Source: Bacteroidota bacterium (lineage in GTDB: Bacteria; Bacteroidota; Bacteroidia; AKYH767-A; OLB10). Taken from it: a stretch of 64,000 nt of DNA. Both the position numbers and the translations under genes were made by a program. Shown one piece after another: positions 9,264 through 18,646 of this stretch (the first letter of the stretch is position 1; every line of letters starts with the position of its first letter). Below the pieces are notes generated by a model. That model was not told the origin of the DNA. It saw only the letters and a list, made by a program, of their open reading frames with translations, and made no database searches. The stretch is taken from the NCBI GenBank assembly GCA_016713525.1, contig JADJOZ010000004.1, positions 124,001-188,000 of the forward strand, given 5' to 3'.

Positions 9264-9298
9264 TGTAAATATAACAAATTGGTTTGAAATGGCAAAAT
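9264..9298 (-). promoter_or_regulatory. Possible promoter of the tandem T9SS array
   Basis: On the minus strand TTTG is followed 19 bases later by TATATTTA, close to the Bacteroidota -33 TTTG and -7 TAnnTTTG pair. The same sequence lies upstream of the paralogue at 16800..18325. The box is only a few bases from the proposed ATG, so the leader would be extremely short. The match to the -7 box is imperfect. Confidence 0.3.
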
Positions 9299-9344
9299 GG
9301 GGCAATTTTTGCGGGAAATAGTAGATTTTTAGTTTTCAATTCTT

Positions 9345-10060
9345 CTTCAAGTAGCATATTGTCCATTTTTTATGCAAAATCAATCTCGTTCCTTGTCTTG
9401 TAAAATCTGCTTAATCTCGTTGTGAAAATTAAAGGAACATTCGGATTGCTGAAAATTTGTTGAAGAAACGAAAATCAGAATGCATAGTTAGCTTTGCTGC
9501 TTGAAAGCTTCAGGTTACTACCTTTCCAATATGTTCTTTCTTATCTAGATGTTTTCTTTTTAAAACGGATTTAACAGATTCGTCGGATAAGGGCAAGATT
9601 GTGCAGAGACAAAAAATAATTTATACGCTACCTGAAAATTTCAAGTAGCATGTTGTCCATTTTTTTATGCAGAATTAATCTCGTTCCTTTTCTTGTAAAA
9701 TCCGCTTAATCTTGTTGTGAAATTCACGGAACATTCGGACTGCTGAAAATTTGTTGAAGAAACGAAAATCAGTATGCATAGTTAAGCTTTTCGCCTTGTA
9801 AGCTACAAGCTCCAACATTTCCATTATGTTGATTTTTGGATAAATGTTTTCTTTTTAAAACGGATTTAACAGATTTGTCAGATAAGGGCGAGATTGTGGA
9901 GAGGTAGAAACAAATTTATATGCTACCTGAATATTTCAATTAATATGTTAGCCTTGTTTTATGCAGAATTAATCTCGTTCCTTGTCTTGTGGAATCTGCT
10001 TAATCTTGGTGTGAAAATTACGGGCATAACCGGCTTTCCAAAAACAGCAGGAAAGAAACG
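9345..10060. repeat. Tandem array of element R2, about 2.4 units of 294-295 bp
   Basis: The landmark ATGCA(A/G)AAT followed by AATCTCGTTCCTTKTCTTG recurs at 9372, 9667 and 9961, giving a period of 294-295 bp. Each unit also contains AACATTCGGATTGCTGAAAA or a variant, GAAGAAACGAAAATCAG, and the joint TTTTCTTTTTAAAACGGATT plus TCGGATAAGGG. No reading frame is conserved between units, so the element appears non-coding. Other copies lie at 3112-3500, 40455-40570 and 40766-41085. Confidence 0.75.
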
Positions 10061-10111
10061 TTATTAGATTATTTGCTGCTCAGAAGAAAAGCAAATTATT
10101 TTACCCAGTGA

Positions 10112-10547
10112 TCATTTGGTAATCATAACCTTTTTATTGAGAACATTTATTCCATCTGACTCAATACTCAAGATATAACTTCCGGAAATTAAAGAAGATA
10201 TATTTATTTCCTGTGTTTCATTGTCTGTATTCAGTGGTTGAATCATAATGGTGCGTCCGGTTATATCGTTCAATTTCATCACCTGTCGTTTATAACTATT
10301 CCTATTTAATCCGTTAATTGATATAATCTCATTGGCAGGATTTGGGTAGATATCTATTTGAATTGTGGAATTATGGTCATTAATTCCAACTGGAATGGTG
10401 TATTTGCAAATAAAATTTACTGGTATACCATTGATTTGAGTAAATGCACCTCCAAAAATAATCTTCATCATTAAAAATAGAAAGACATTCTACACCAGAA
10501 TTGAAATTTGCACCCAAGTTGCCCAATTGGGCAAGGCATGAATCAAC
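10112..10547 (-). pseudogene. Remnant of a T9SS cargo gene (C-terminal end only)
   Basis: The open part (10112..10471) has a short FGGAFTQINGIPVNFICKYT segment like the GG-F repeats of Bacteroidota beta-propeller proteins. A T9SS type A sorting domain follows (IDIYPNPANEIISI to NKKVMITK). Upstream, the match continues in another frame to about 10547 (reading QLGNLGANFNSGVECLSIF), so a frameshift lies near 10455-10470, and further upstream there is a stop. The sorting domain is about 80 percent identical to the C-terminus of the gene at 38851..40388, and the similarity continues into the DNA downstream of both. This looks like a truncated duplicate with no start or signal peptide. Confidence 0.7.
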
Positions 10548-10687
10548 TTATGTCAAGATGTAGTTCACCGGACGGATACAATAAAAGGTAGATTCAATTT
10601 CAATTTTATTTATATTGCAAGTCAAATTTCAAAATCACCAATAAATTTGTCAACTCAATTAGCAATCAAACTCAAAATCTTAATATA

Positions 10688-12802
10688 CTAGTATTTAATA
10701 AACTTTGAACTTTGATTGCTTTCCAGAATATGTAAAGAATAAATACCAGGTACTAATTGATCAATATCAAGCTTTAGATTTGGTGAAGACTCAACTTGTA
10801 ATACAATTCTGCCCAAATTATCATAGACATATACTGAAAACTGATCCAGCTGTTCACTAATATTTTGCAATTCAACGAAACTCTGCGCTGGATTTGGTTT
10901 AATCAGTAAGGCAGGAGTTCCAGATAAACTATTTACGATATTCACTGTATTCACTTCTCTATTTTGCCAGAAACACAGTTGTTGATTTGGTAAATAAGAA
11001 TTAATTACGGCATGAAAAGTTCCACCTGAAACAATAAAACCATTAGTTAGCTGAATATAATCCCCAGCTTCAAAGGTAACATTTGCACCGCTTTTAATAT
11101 CGTAGACACCATCAGTTTGATCAACATCGTCAGAAACATTATCTCCAGCAATTATTCTGTCAGTTGCAACGTAATGTAATGGTGACGTTTGTATAATAGT
11201 ACCATTTTGCACATATTGAATGGGTGCATAATTTCTTAATACTGCTCCGCCCATTCCGCGAATCTTAAACCGACCAGTGGGATATGTAGATTTATCCTCT
11301 TTACCACGTATTTGGTGATAATCAGAAATGATTAAGGTAGAACCAACATTAACATCAAAACATAAATCATATAAGGAAACACATGGCTCTATAGTTATCT
11401 GGCTGCCTTCGTTTAATGAATATATTGAGGAATAAACAGAGTGTCTATTATTATTTGCATCATGTGGCTCAACTGGATCCTCACTCCTTAAGTCAGTTCT
11501 AACAGGAACTGACTTCAAATTGAAAAATGGGCCCCCATTATCAACAATATTATCAGCGTTAACTTGATCAATCCTTGGAACTGTTCCTCTAATTGTTTTA
11601 AAAGTATAATATGAAGGGAATTGAATATTAAAATATGTTTGAGGAGGTTTTGGTTCTAATATTACTTTGCTGGGATTATATATAACTTTTTCGTCATTAT
11701 TGATATCATTCAATTCAAACTCCTTCTCAATTCTATACTCATGTTTAATCCCTTGGTTTATTGTTAATTGTACATTTGGAGAAATTTCATTATTATATCC
11801 TGCTAAAGATTTTCCTTCAGAGCCAAAAAGGTGACAGGTCTGCAATGAGTAAGGGCCTAAAAAGGGTTTATAATAGACTCCTTGGCTCGGAGAAATGTGT
11901 TCCCAATAGAAATCACTGGTTGAAGGGGCACTAACCGAAGAGCATCCATTCAAATCTATTTCATTAACAGAATGATAGTTAATTGTTCCAAGCCCTTCTG
12001 TCCATGTAGAATTATCCTGATAAGTATCATCATAATACATATATGTGGGCCAATTACTATTGACAGCTGTTGGTCTAAATATAACATCATAATTTGCTTC
12101 TGCTGATCCAGCACAATTATCTTACTTAAAAGGATAATGACTCATTCGACCTCTCGTATTGTCATATAGGTAACTGACTTTTGCTATTACAGGTCCAGGA
12201 TTATTATAATCATCATTACAATGTAAGTATAAATTTAGTTTTAGTGTTGTATGAGGAAAATAGATTCTATTTAGCCAACTCGTATTGAATACATCTTTAT
12301 TGAAAAAGTCTGAAACTAAAGTTTGATGCCATCCACCTGCAAGTACACTAAATTTGGCATTGTTAAATCTTCCGTATCCAAAAGTCTCCATATCGTTATA
12401 CAGGTATTGCGACCAAGTGTGTGTGCTATTATCATATGGGGTTTCAGGCAAATTTAGCTTTCTTTCTAAAATTGAACAATCAGCACAACTTGCTGGCTGA
12501 AATGCACAATTCATGGTGAATGGGAAACCAACTACTTCAAAATCATAAGTTGCTACATGATCAACCAAAAATTGCGACCACTGGTGATGAGTTAAATTTA
12601 TCTCATATTCACCAGAGAACCCATTAACATTAGTTGTGAGGTGAACTAACTCCAAAACTTGTCCACCTAAATTTGTGTAAGTTGGGCTTGTTAATCCGGA
12701 ATAGTCCAAATATGGATTTACTAGAATTCCTTGCTGCGAATTAGAGTCATATGAAATAAAAATAAAAAAATGTAAGAAAATGAGAATAAGTATATTTTTC
12801 AT
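10688..12802 (-). pseudogene. T9SS cargo gene split by an in-frame TAA at 12122-12124
   Basis: Read from the ATG at 12802, the gene has a signal peptide (MKNILILIFLHFFIFIS), 226 codons, and then TAA. The same frame continues without another stop for 477 codons to 10688, ending in a T9SS type A sorting domain (LLIKPNPAQSFVELQNIS to SSKFIKY). The second part has no signal peptide of its own. The only ATG near its start, at 12040, lies 27 open codons after the stop. The simplest reading is one 704-codon cargo gene with a point nonsense change, in the genome or the assembly. The ATG overlaps the stop of 12799..14376 as ATGA, so the two genes are translationally coupled. Confidence 0.75.
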
Positions 12803-14376
12803 AACTTGATGAATTTTTTATGCAATATTTGCTTGTTAACTTCAATCTTTAATACATAAAAACCACTGCTTAAATGTTCGATGTTAATCTGGTTCGATGC
12901 ATTATTTAATAAATCCAATAAGATGAGAGATCCATCACTCCGATAGACTTTAATCACTGCAGGCTCGAAACCTTCAATATTCTCACATTCTATAGTAATA
13001 AAATTTGACGCCGGATTTGGATAAACTCTCAGTATGTCTAAATCGTATGGTTCTAAAATTGATGTTGCTGTCTGGCAATATATTTGCTGTGTTAATATCA
13101 ATGAGTCAGAACTAAACACAATCGCTGTAGTAATCATTGGAATAACAAATTCTTGAGAATTGATGACTGAGCTTGTTGCATTCTCATTCGAAATAGTGAA
13201 TGAGTTTACATTTACACCACATCCGCCGTCATACAAACTGTCAGTTTTAACAACAAAAATATCTCCATTTCCACTTGTATTATATCCAGCCAAAAGCAAT
13301 CCATTATCACTTGTTGGAACGGCTTTATAATAATTGGAATTGGCTGGGAAATTAGGGTTATATGAAAAAGATCCTTCAAAAGAACCTGTACTGTCAGTAA
13401 GAATTATCCCATTCCCAAATAATAAAATAATCTTAGTACTATCAAAACTATGACTTATAGAATAAGGTGACAAGCCACCCAAAGGCCGTGTAAAAGAATT
13501 CGAAAATTCGACACTTCCCGAATCATTGGTGCTAATGAGAAATGGAAAGTTAACCAAAGGGTAACTTACCCCACCTCCTGTATAAATCTTATTATTAATA
13601 AAAATAGGGGCTGTTGTGAAAAAAAGATTTACATTTGGTATAGAATAATTTCGCGCCCAAACGATATCTCCACTTGAAGATAACTTAATTAAAACACCTA
13701 CAAACTGGGATGAGTCTATATTATAAAGAGTACCGCTAATTAGATATGAAGTATCTGGCATTAAATCAGAACCTGCAACATTAAACCCATCTCCAATAAA
13801 ATAACTTCTGTACCAATTCAAAGTGCCAACACTATCAATTGATAATACATTAAATAATGTAGAATCATTGCCAATAGAGTCAATTACATTTGAACGACCA
13901 GTAATTAAAAATCCACTGGTTGTTTTACATACATTTCCTAAGTCTATAAAATTAGTCCCATAAGAAAATGACCAAACAATATTTCCACTAAAATCCACTT
14001 TCATTAAGAAATATTGATAATCTGACAAATTGGTTTTATTACCAAACACAATCAAGCCATCATCGAGAATTAATAACTTAGAAGCAATTGCAGAGTCAGC
14101 AAATTTATATGACCATTCAATCTCAAAATTTGCATTCGCCTTACCTAATATGGGGTAATAGTTACAACTAGAACAATTTCTCCACGACCCTGTAAAGTAA
14201 ATTGTTGAGTCATCTAAATAAACAAAATCCCTTAAACTTTCAGCATCATTATTGAAAGATTTTTGGAAAATAGTTTGACCATTGCTCACATTGCAATCAA
14301 TGAGCACTAACGAAATAATCTGAAAGATTAATATTTTGAATGATTTCAATTCTTTAAAACTTAATTTTTTACTCAA
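12799..14376 (-). CDS. T9SS-sorted beta-propeller-like secreted protein
   Basis: The 525-residue protein begins with a somewhat long N-region and a hydrophobic signal core (FKILIFQIISLVLIDC). The body has repeated modules of the form LLILDDGLIVFGNKTNLSD, FLITGRSNV and GLLLAGYN with D/SxxGxxxW motifs (DFSGNIVWSFSYG, SSSGDIVWARNYS), as in quinoprotein/SBBP-like propellers of Bacteroidota. The C-terminal 80 residues are a T9SS type A sorting domain (LDILRVYPNPASNFITIE to KKFIKL). It is the first gene of a two-gene operon with the split gene 10688..12802. The same architecture occurs in 35163..38093 and 38851..40388. The ligand or substrate is unknown. Confidence 0.85.
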   Translation of the reverse strand: MSKKLSFKELKSFKILIFQIISLVLIDCNVSNGQTIFQKSFNNDAESLRDFVYLDDSTIYFTGSWRNCSSCNYYPILGKANANFEIEWSYKFADSAIASKLLILDDGLIVFGNKTNLSDYQYFLMKVDFSGNIVWSFSYGTNFIDLGNVCKTTSGFLITGRSNVIDSIGNDSTLFNVLSIDSVGTLNWYRSYFIGDGFNVAGSDLMPDTSYLISGTLYNIDSSQFVGVLIKLSSSGDIVWARNYSIPNVNLFFTTAPIFINNKIYTGGGVSYPLVNFPFLISTNDSGSVEFSNSFTRPLGGLSPYSISHSFDSTKIILLFGNGIILTDSTGSFEGSFSYNPNFPANSNYYKAVPTSDNGLLLAGYNTSGNGDIFVVKTDSLYDGGCGVNVNSFTISNENATSSVINSQEFVIPMITTAIVFSSDSLILTQQIYCQTATSILEPYDLDILRVYPNPASNFITIECENIEGFEPAVIKVYRSDGSLILLDLLNNASNQINIEHLSSGFYVLKIEVNKQILHKKFIKL

Positions 14377-14763
14377 TTTGTCGAGCTTTTGTTATAAACT
14401 TATGAAATGTAAGAACAATTCCTCAATTTTGTTTGTTGAATTCTAATTACGTCTCCCACTGCCATCACTACACCTTTGCCTTTACCAACAGTGCATTAAT
14501 GACAATTATCAATCCAATTTCGTTCGAAACCAGATCTGCCTTTTAAGTATAAAAGATAGATGTTAAATTAAGTAGTATATCTCACTATGTCTTGCCATGA
14601 TTTTATTCGATTATTTTTCCTGCATTTTATATTCATAATATGATCCATTTGATTTTGAATTAACTTTCAAAGCTACAACTTTAAATTTAATTGTTATTCC
14701 AATCTATTTAAAATGACACCATTTCATTTATTAAATTATTATTCATTTACTACTAACTAATAT
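14377..14763. other. Intergenic region without recognised features
   Basis: This AT-rich gap lies upstream of 12799..14376 and downstream of 14764..16230. No open frame, hairpin-plus-T-run or member of the window's repeat families was recognised in it. It presumably holds the promoter of the 14376 operon, but no clear TAnnTTTG box was identified. Confidence 0.5.
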
Positions 14764-16230
14764 TTAATTGCTAATCCGGGCAATTTCAGCTTTTAATGAA
14801 TCAATTTCATTTTTTAATTGAAAAATATACAAATACAATTCTTCAATTTTTTCCAAACTCTTCAATTGCAGGTCACCTAAATTCATTTTATCAACATTCT
14901 CCATTTCATGTGAAGATGGCAAACCCGGTAAATGTTTGTGTTTTTCAATAAATTCAACTAATTGCTCAATATTTAGCAATTCATAATTTTTATCAAAAAC
15001 ATAATCGGGCCATGGATTTCCAATAGAAACCCATGCCTCAGTAGCACCCAGCTTTCCATTGACAACTAATTTGTATGAATTTGAATTATCCAGACTATTA
15101 GGAATTATTCCAATCCCAACAGTTCCAGAAGTACCAATTCCATTGCTTGAAGTTATTGTCATAGTAGGAATATTGCTATTACAACCTAAGAAAATAGAAT
15201 TTTCTAAGTCATTTATAAATTTACCTGTAGCTTGATTACCGAAGCCACTTCCTATCACAAATGTATTTGGAGAATGAGTACCTAGATTATTTCCCAACAC
15301 AATTGATGAAGTTGCATTTATATCAGTCATTGATCCATAACCTGTAACAAATGAATGCTGACCTTTGGCAGAAGTGTTGCTGCCGATACCGGTTCCTTTA
15401 TACACATTGCCATTGGGATCTCCAAATATCCTATTGGTTAAAGTTTGTATTATTAAAGTGTTATCACCAAACTTAATTTCACCCAATAAAGAATCTGAAG
15501 ATACTATGCGATCAGTCATTATACGTTGAATAGAAAACTCACCATTTGCTTTAATCCGGCCAGCTTCAACATTGTTGGTTTTGAATATAAGGTCTTTATT
15601 ATCAATGGTTCCAATAAAGTTTGCAGGATTTGAATTATAATTTCCGCTCATAGTCCAATCATCTCGTTCAGGCTCCCTTAGTCCTATTCCGGAAGCAATA
15701 ATACATCCATTATTATCGGTTACAGAAATTTGATTTTCGTTGCCACACAAATTTGTTGGATTATAAATGGTTTGGTTTCCGGGTTGCCAGATGTAAGTAT
15801 AAGGAGTTACACCACCAGTTACATTTGCAGTTACACTGCCGTTACATGCACCATATTGGCTCACATTATAACCATTTTGGTATTCATAAGGCACAAGTTC
15901 TATGATGTTAAGTGGTTCCGGTTCAGTAAGTGTAATATCTGCATAAACGAAATCTGTAAAAGGATCTGAATCATCAACTTCAACACTATAGTAACCCGCC
16001 TGCAGTCCGATGATGTCTTCTGAAGTCCTGTCATTGCTCCACCGGATGGTGTATGGTGGTGTTCCACCTGTAATGGTCATATTAATACTTCCATCAGCAA
16101 AGCCCGCACAGGAAATATTAAAGCCATTGTAGTTGGAGGGTGTCAGTGTCAATGTCTGACTTAATGCCTGTTGCGAAAACGATAATATGCAGAGTAAAAG
16201 CGTTCCATAATAAAGATCGGATTTTTTCAT
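14764..16230 (-). CDS. SprB-repeat surface protein with S74-like/coiled-coil tail
   Basis: The 488-residue protein starts with a signal peptide (MKKSDLYYGTLLLCILS, cut after ALS). Residues about 35-115 and 115-190 are two SprB-type repeats (FNISCAGFADGSINMTITGG with TPPYTIRWSNDR; CNGSVTANVTGGVTPYTYIW). The middle region resembles the head of collagen-like/trimeric adhesin proteins (GIGSNTSAKGQHSFVTGYGS, NTFVIGSGFGNQATG). The end has WPDYVFDKNYELLNIEQL and HKHLPGLPSSHEM followed by a predicted coiled coil, typical of Bacteroidota proteins annotated as tail-fibre or chaperone-of-endosialidase-like. No T9SS sorting domain is seen at the C-terminus. It probably forms a trimeric extracellular structure, which is inferred from the family. 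Confidence 0.8.
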   Translation of the reverse strand: MKKSDLYYGTLLLCILSFSQQALSQTLTLTPSNYNGFNISCAGFADGSINMTITGGTPPYTIRWSNDRTSEDIIGLQAGYYSVEVDDSDPFTDFVYADITLTEPEPLNIIELVPYEYQNGYNVSQYGACNGSVTANVTGGVTPYTYIWQPGNQTIYNPTNLCGNENQISVTDNNGCIIASGIGLREPERDDWTMSGNYNSNPANFIGTIDNKDLIFKTNNVEAGRIKANGEFSIQRIMTDRIVSSDSLLGEIKFGDNTLIIQTLTNRIFGDPNGNVYKGTGIGSNTSAKGQHSFVTGYGSMTDINATSSIVLGNNLGTHSPNTFVIGSGFGNQATGKFINDLENSIFLGCNSNIPTMTITSSNGIGTSGTVGIGIIPNSLDNSNSYKLVVNGKLGATEAWVSIGNPWPDYVFDKNYELLNIEQLVEFIEKHKHLPGLPSSHEMENVDKMNLGDLQLKSLEKIEELYLYIFQLKNEIDSLKAEIARISN

Positions 16231-16548
16231 GATTTATGTAGTTTAAAATAATTGTATATCGTGAACAAAAAGACTTCTCCCTAAACTCCCTTAAATCCAA
16301 ACGCAACACGAGATTAATTAATTTATTTCATATTACCAAATTTTAATTCAACTGCTTTGAAAAATACCCCCAGGGAAAACCCTTAGAGAATCGGACTGCT
16401 TTTACCGATAACATATAGATAATGAGCGATTTAAAAATATTATAAAATTCCCAAAAAAAATTTATTTTAATTTCTGATTGTTGGAAAAAAGGAGGAAGAC
16501 TTACTGAATTTAAATAACAAAAATGGGGAGATGCAGGATTAAGAAATT
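16231..16548. other. Intergenic region upstream of the SprB-repeat gene
   Basis: This AT-rich sequence has no supported gene. One GC-richer patch, TACCCCCAGGGAAAACCC near 16367, stands out from the background, but its role is unknown. Confidence 0.4.
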
Positions 16549-16799
16549 ACTACTCAGAAGGAAATTACGTTATTATGATAAATTATAAATGATAGATGCT
16601 AAATGGGCTTTCAAATTTTAAAGTGAAGAATCTCCCTTATTACAAATGACCAATGACTTACTTCTTTCTGCCGATGAATCTCCCTTATCACTTATGACTT
16701 ATAACTTTATTTAATGACTGCAGCTCCGCTGCTAATGACCTAATGACAGCAGCTTTGCTGCTAATGACGCGGCTCTGCCGCCAACAACCATTTTTAATT
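16549..16799. repeat. Flanking repeat block with paired hairpins, copy 1
   Basis: It begins with CTCAGAAGGAAATTACGTTA and TTATGATAAATTATA, then holds GGGA/TTAT-type GTCATAA heptamers and hairpins AGCAGCTTTGCTGCT and GCGGCTCTGCCGC. A directly repeated block of the same order lies at 18380-18646. The two bracket the frameshifted paralogue 16800..18325. Confidence 0.7.
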
Positions 16800-18325
16800 T
16801 TAATCAACAACAAACTTTTTACTTAGCTTTTCTTTGTCTGTTATTAATTGCACCATATACATTCCCTTTGAAAAGGAATGTGTGGCTAAATCTTTAGTAT
16901 AGTAACCATTGGTTGTTTGCAAAGGTTCTTTGAAAATTTCCCGCCCCTGAATATCATAACAAATCAGAATGCCAGTCTTTCCTTTCAGGTTTTTGGCATT
17001 TACAAAAGCAATATCCCACTCAGAATCATTAAAAACAAATAAATTAGTGGCAGAATCATAATGAGCTTCTGAATTGCTTGTTATTGTATCACACCCAGAG
17101 CCCACCAATGGACCTAAATCATATTTTGGATTGTTTGGAAGACCATAGTATGCTCGATAGCCTCCCAAACTGAATCCATGAGGAACAAACCCACATGCAC
17201 TTCCGGCACTGTCGGGAAAATTAATTACACTCAGATTGGAGTTATATTGGTTATATGCAGTATCCGGATAGGGATAGCCAGGGAATCCAAAGTCATAAAA
17301 GGTGGAGAAATAAATTTTATTGTCTGGAGCGAGTCTAAGTGTCCCACATTGCGCGGGATACTGAATCTCCCAAAGGGTATCAATTGAGGCGGCAATATTA
17401 GGAGCGCTTAAATCAAATTGAAACAATCGGGATGTTGGATTTATGGATACACTAAAAATTTGGGTGGCCGCATAAAATTTGGAATCATCTGCAGAATAGG
17501 CCCCTGTCCAAAAATTCTTTCCGTGAATTCCTACAGGAGCTCAGGAAATATGATAGTCGGATTACTAATTATTCCTGTACACCTATCAAAATTAAATTCT
17601 TGAATCAGGCCTAAGGCATTTATTTGCATAAATTTTGTTCCATCACTATTAAAAATAATTCTTTGAAAATCTCCATCTGTTGCATTATTAAAATTTTGAA
17701 CAAGTGGTGTATGTACGCTATCCTGAGTTATGAGATATGTGTAAAAACGATTAAAAGTAGTTCCATTAATGTTAGAATACTTGGAAAAAACCCACCAATC
17801 TTTTCCATTACCATGTTTGATAGCAGTAACACAATCACCGTTTCGAAATGAATTTAATCGAACATTCTTTTGCACCACTGCTCCAAGTCCACCATTTTGT
17901 GTCATGTCAATTTTTGAATAAAAAAATCCTTTTGGAATGGGATCTGTAACTGATCCACAAAACAGATAATACGAATCAACCATGTTGGGATTTGGAACAA
18001 TGACTAGTTCATTATACAAAGATGACCCTATTATTGATTGGCTGTTTTGCAAAGTTTGATTTGTCGAATTCATAACAATCGTTGAAGAATCGCTACTGAA
18101 GGTTGATGTAAAAGCATAAAATATTAGATTTCCTGTGGTATCAGCAACACTCACACAACTACCCCTGCTTACTACCGAACTCCTGAAAGTAACTGGATTA
18201 GGGATAGTTCCGAAATCTATTCCGGAACTATCGCCAAAACACCAGATATTATTGCGGTTTTGGGAATAACCTGCCAAACTATTCAATAAAATTTCTAGTA
18301 CAAAAAATAGTGAATACCGGTTCAT
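16800..18325 (-). pseudogene. Fourth, diverged T9SS paralogue of the tandem array, with a frameshift
   Basis: From the ATG at 18325 the gene has the same signal peptide as tandem copy 3 (MNRYSLFFVLEILLNSLAG). It then follows the array proteins at about half identity (NNIWCFGDSSGIDFG, TAIKHGNGKDWW) until a stop at 17531. The reading continues in another frame from about 17540 (APVGIHGKNFWTGAYSADD) through LRLAPDNKIYFSTF and LPNNPKYDLGPLVGSGCDT to a T9SS sorting domain ending KKFVVD. The total length is one base short of a whole number of codons, so a single-base deletion near 17538-17546 explains the break. It may be a true pseudogene or an assembly error. Confidence 0.8.
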
Positions 18326-18379
18326 ACCTTGTAAATATAACAAATTGGTTTGAAATGGCAAAAAAGGACGGATTAAGGA

Positions 18380-18646
18380 TTTACTTCTCAGAAGGAAATT
18401 ACGTTATTATGATAAATTATAGATGATAGTTGATAAATGGGATCTCAGGTCAGTAAAATGCAGGTATAAAATTCCAAATGACCACTAATGACTTAATGAC
18501 AGCAGCTTTGCTGCTAATGACGCGGCTCTGCCGCAAATGACCCAATGACAGCAGCTTTGCTGCTAATGACGCGGCTTTACCGCAAATGACCCAATGACAG
18601 CAGCTTTGCTGCAAATGACTGCAGCTCCGCTGCCAATGACATTTTT
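18380..18646. repeat. Flanking repeat block with 49-bp hairpin repeats, copy 2
   Basis: It repeats the CTCAGAAGGAAATTACGTTA block of 16549 and then has three 49-bp units starting near 18501, 18550 and 18599. Each unit carries AGCAGCTTTGCTGCT-like and GCGGCTCTGCCGC-like hairpins separated by AATGAC. It directly follows the stop of the M1 peptidase gene. The hairpins lack T-runs, so they are not standard terminators. Confidence 0.75.

Noticed and set aside
12122..12124. Recoding of TAA as a sense codon
   Set aside because: Many intact genes in the window end with TAA at the expected family length, so TAA is a normal stop here.
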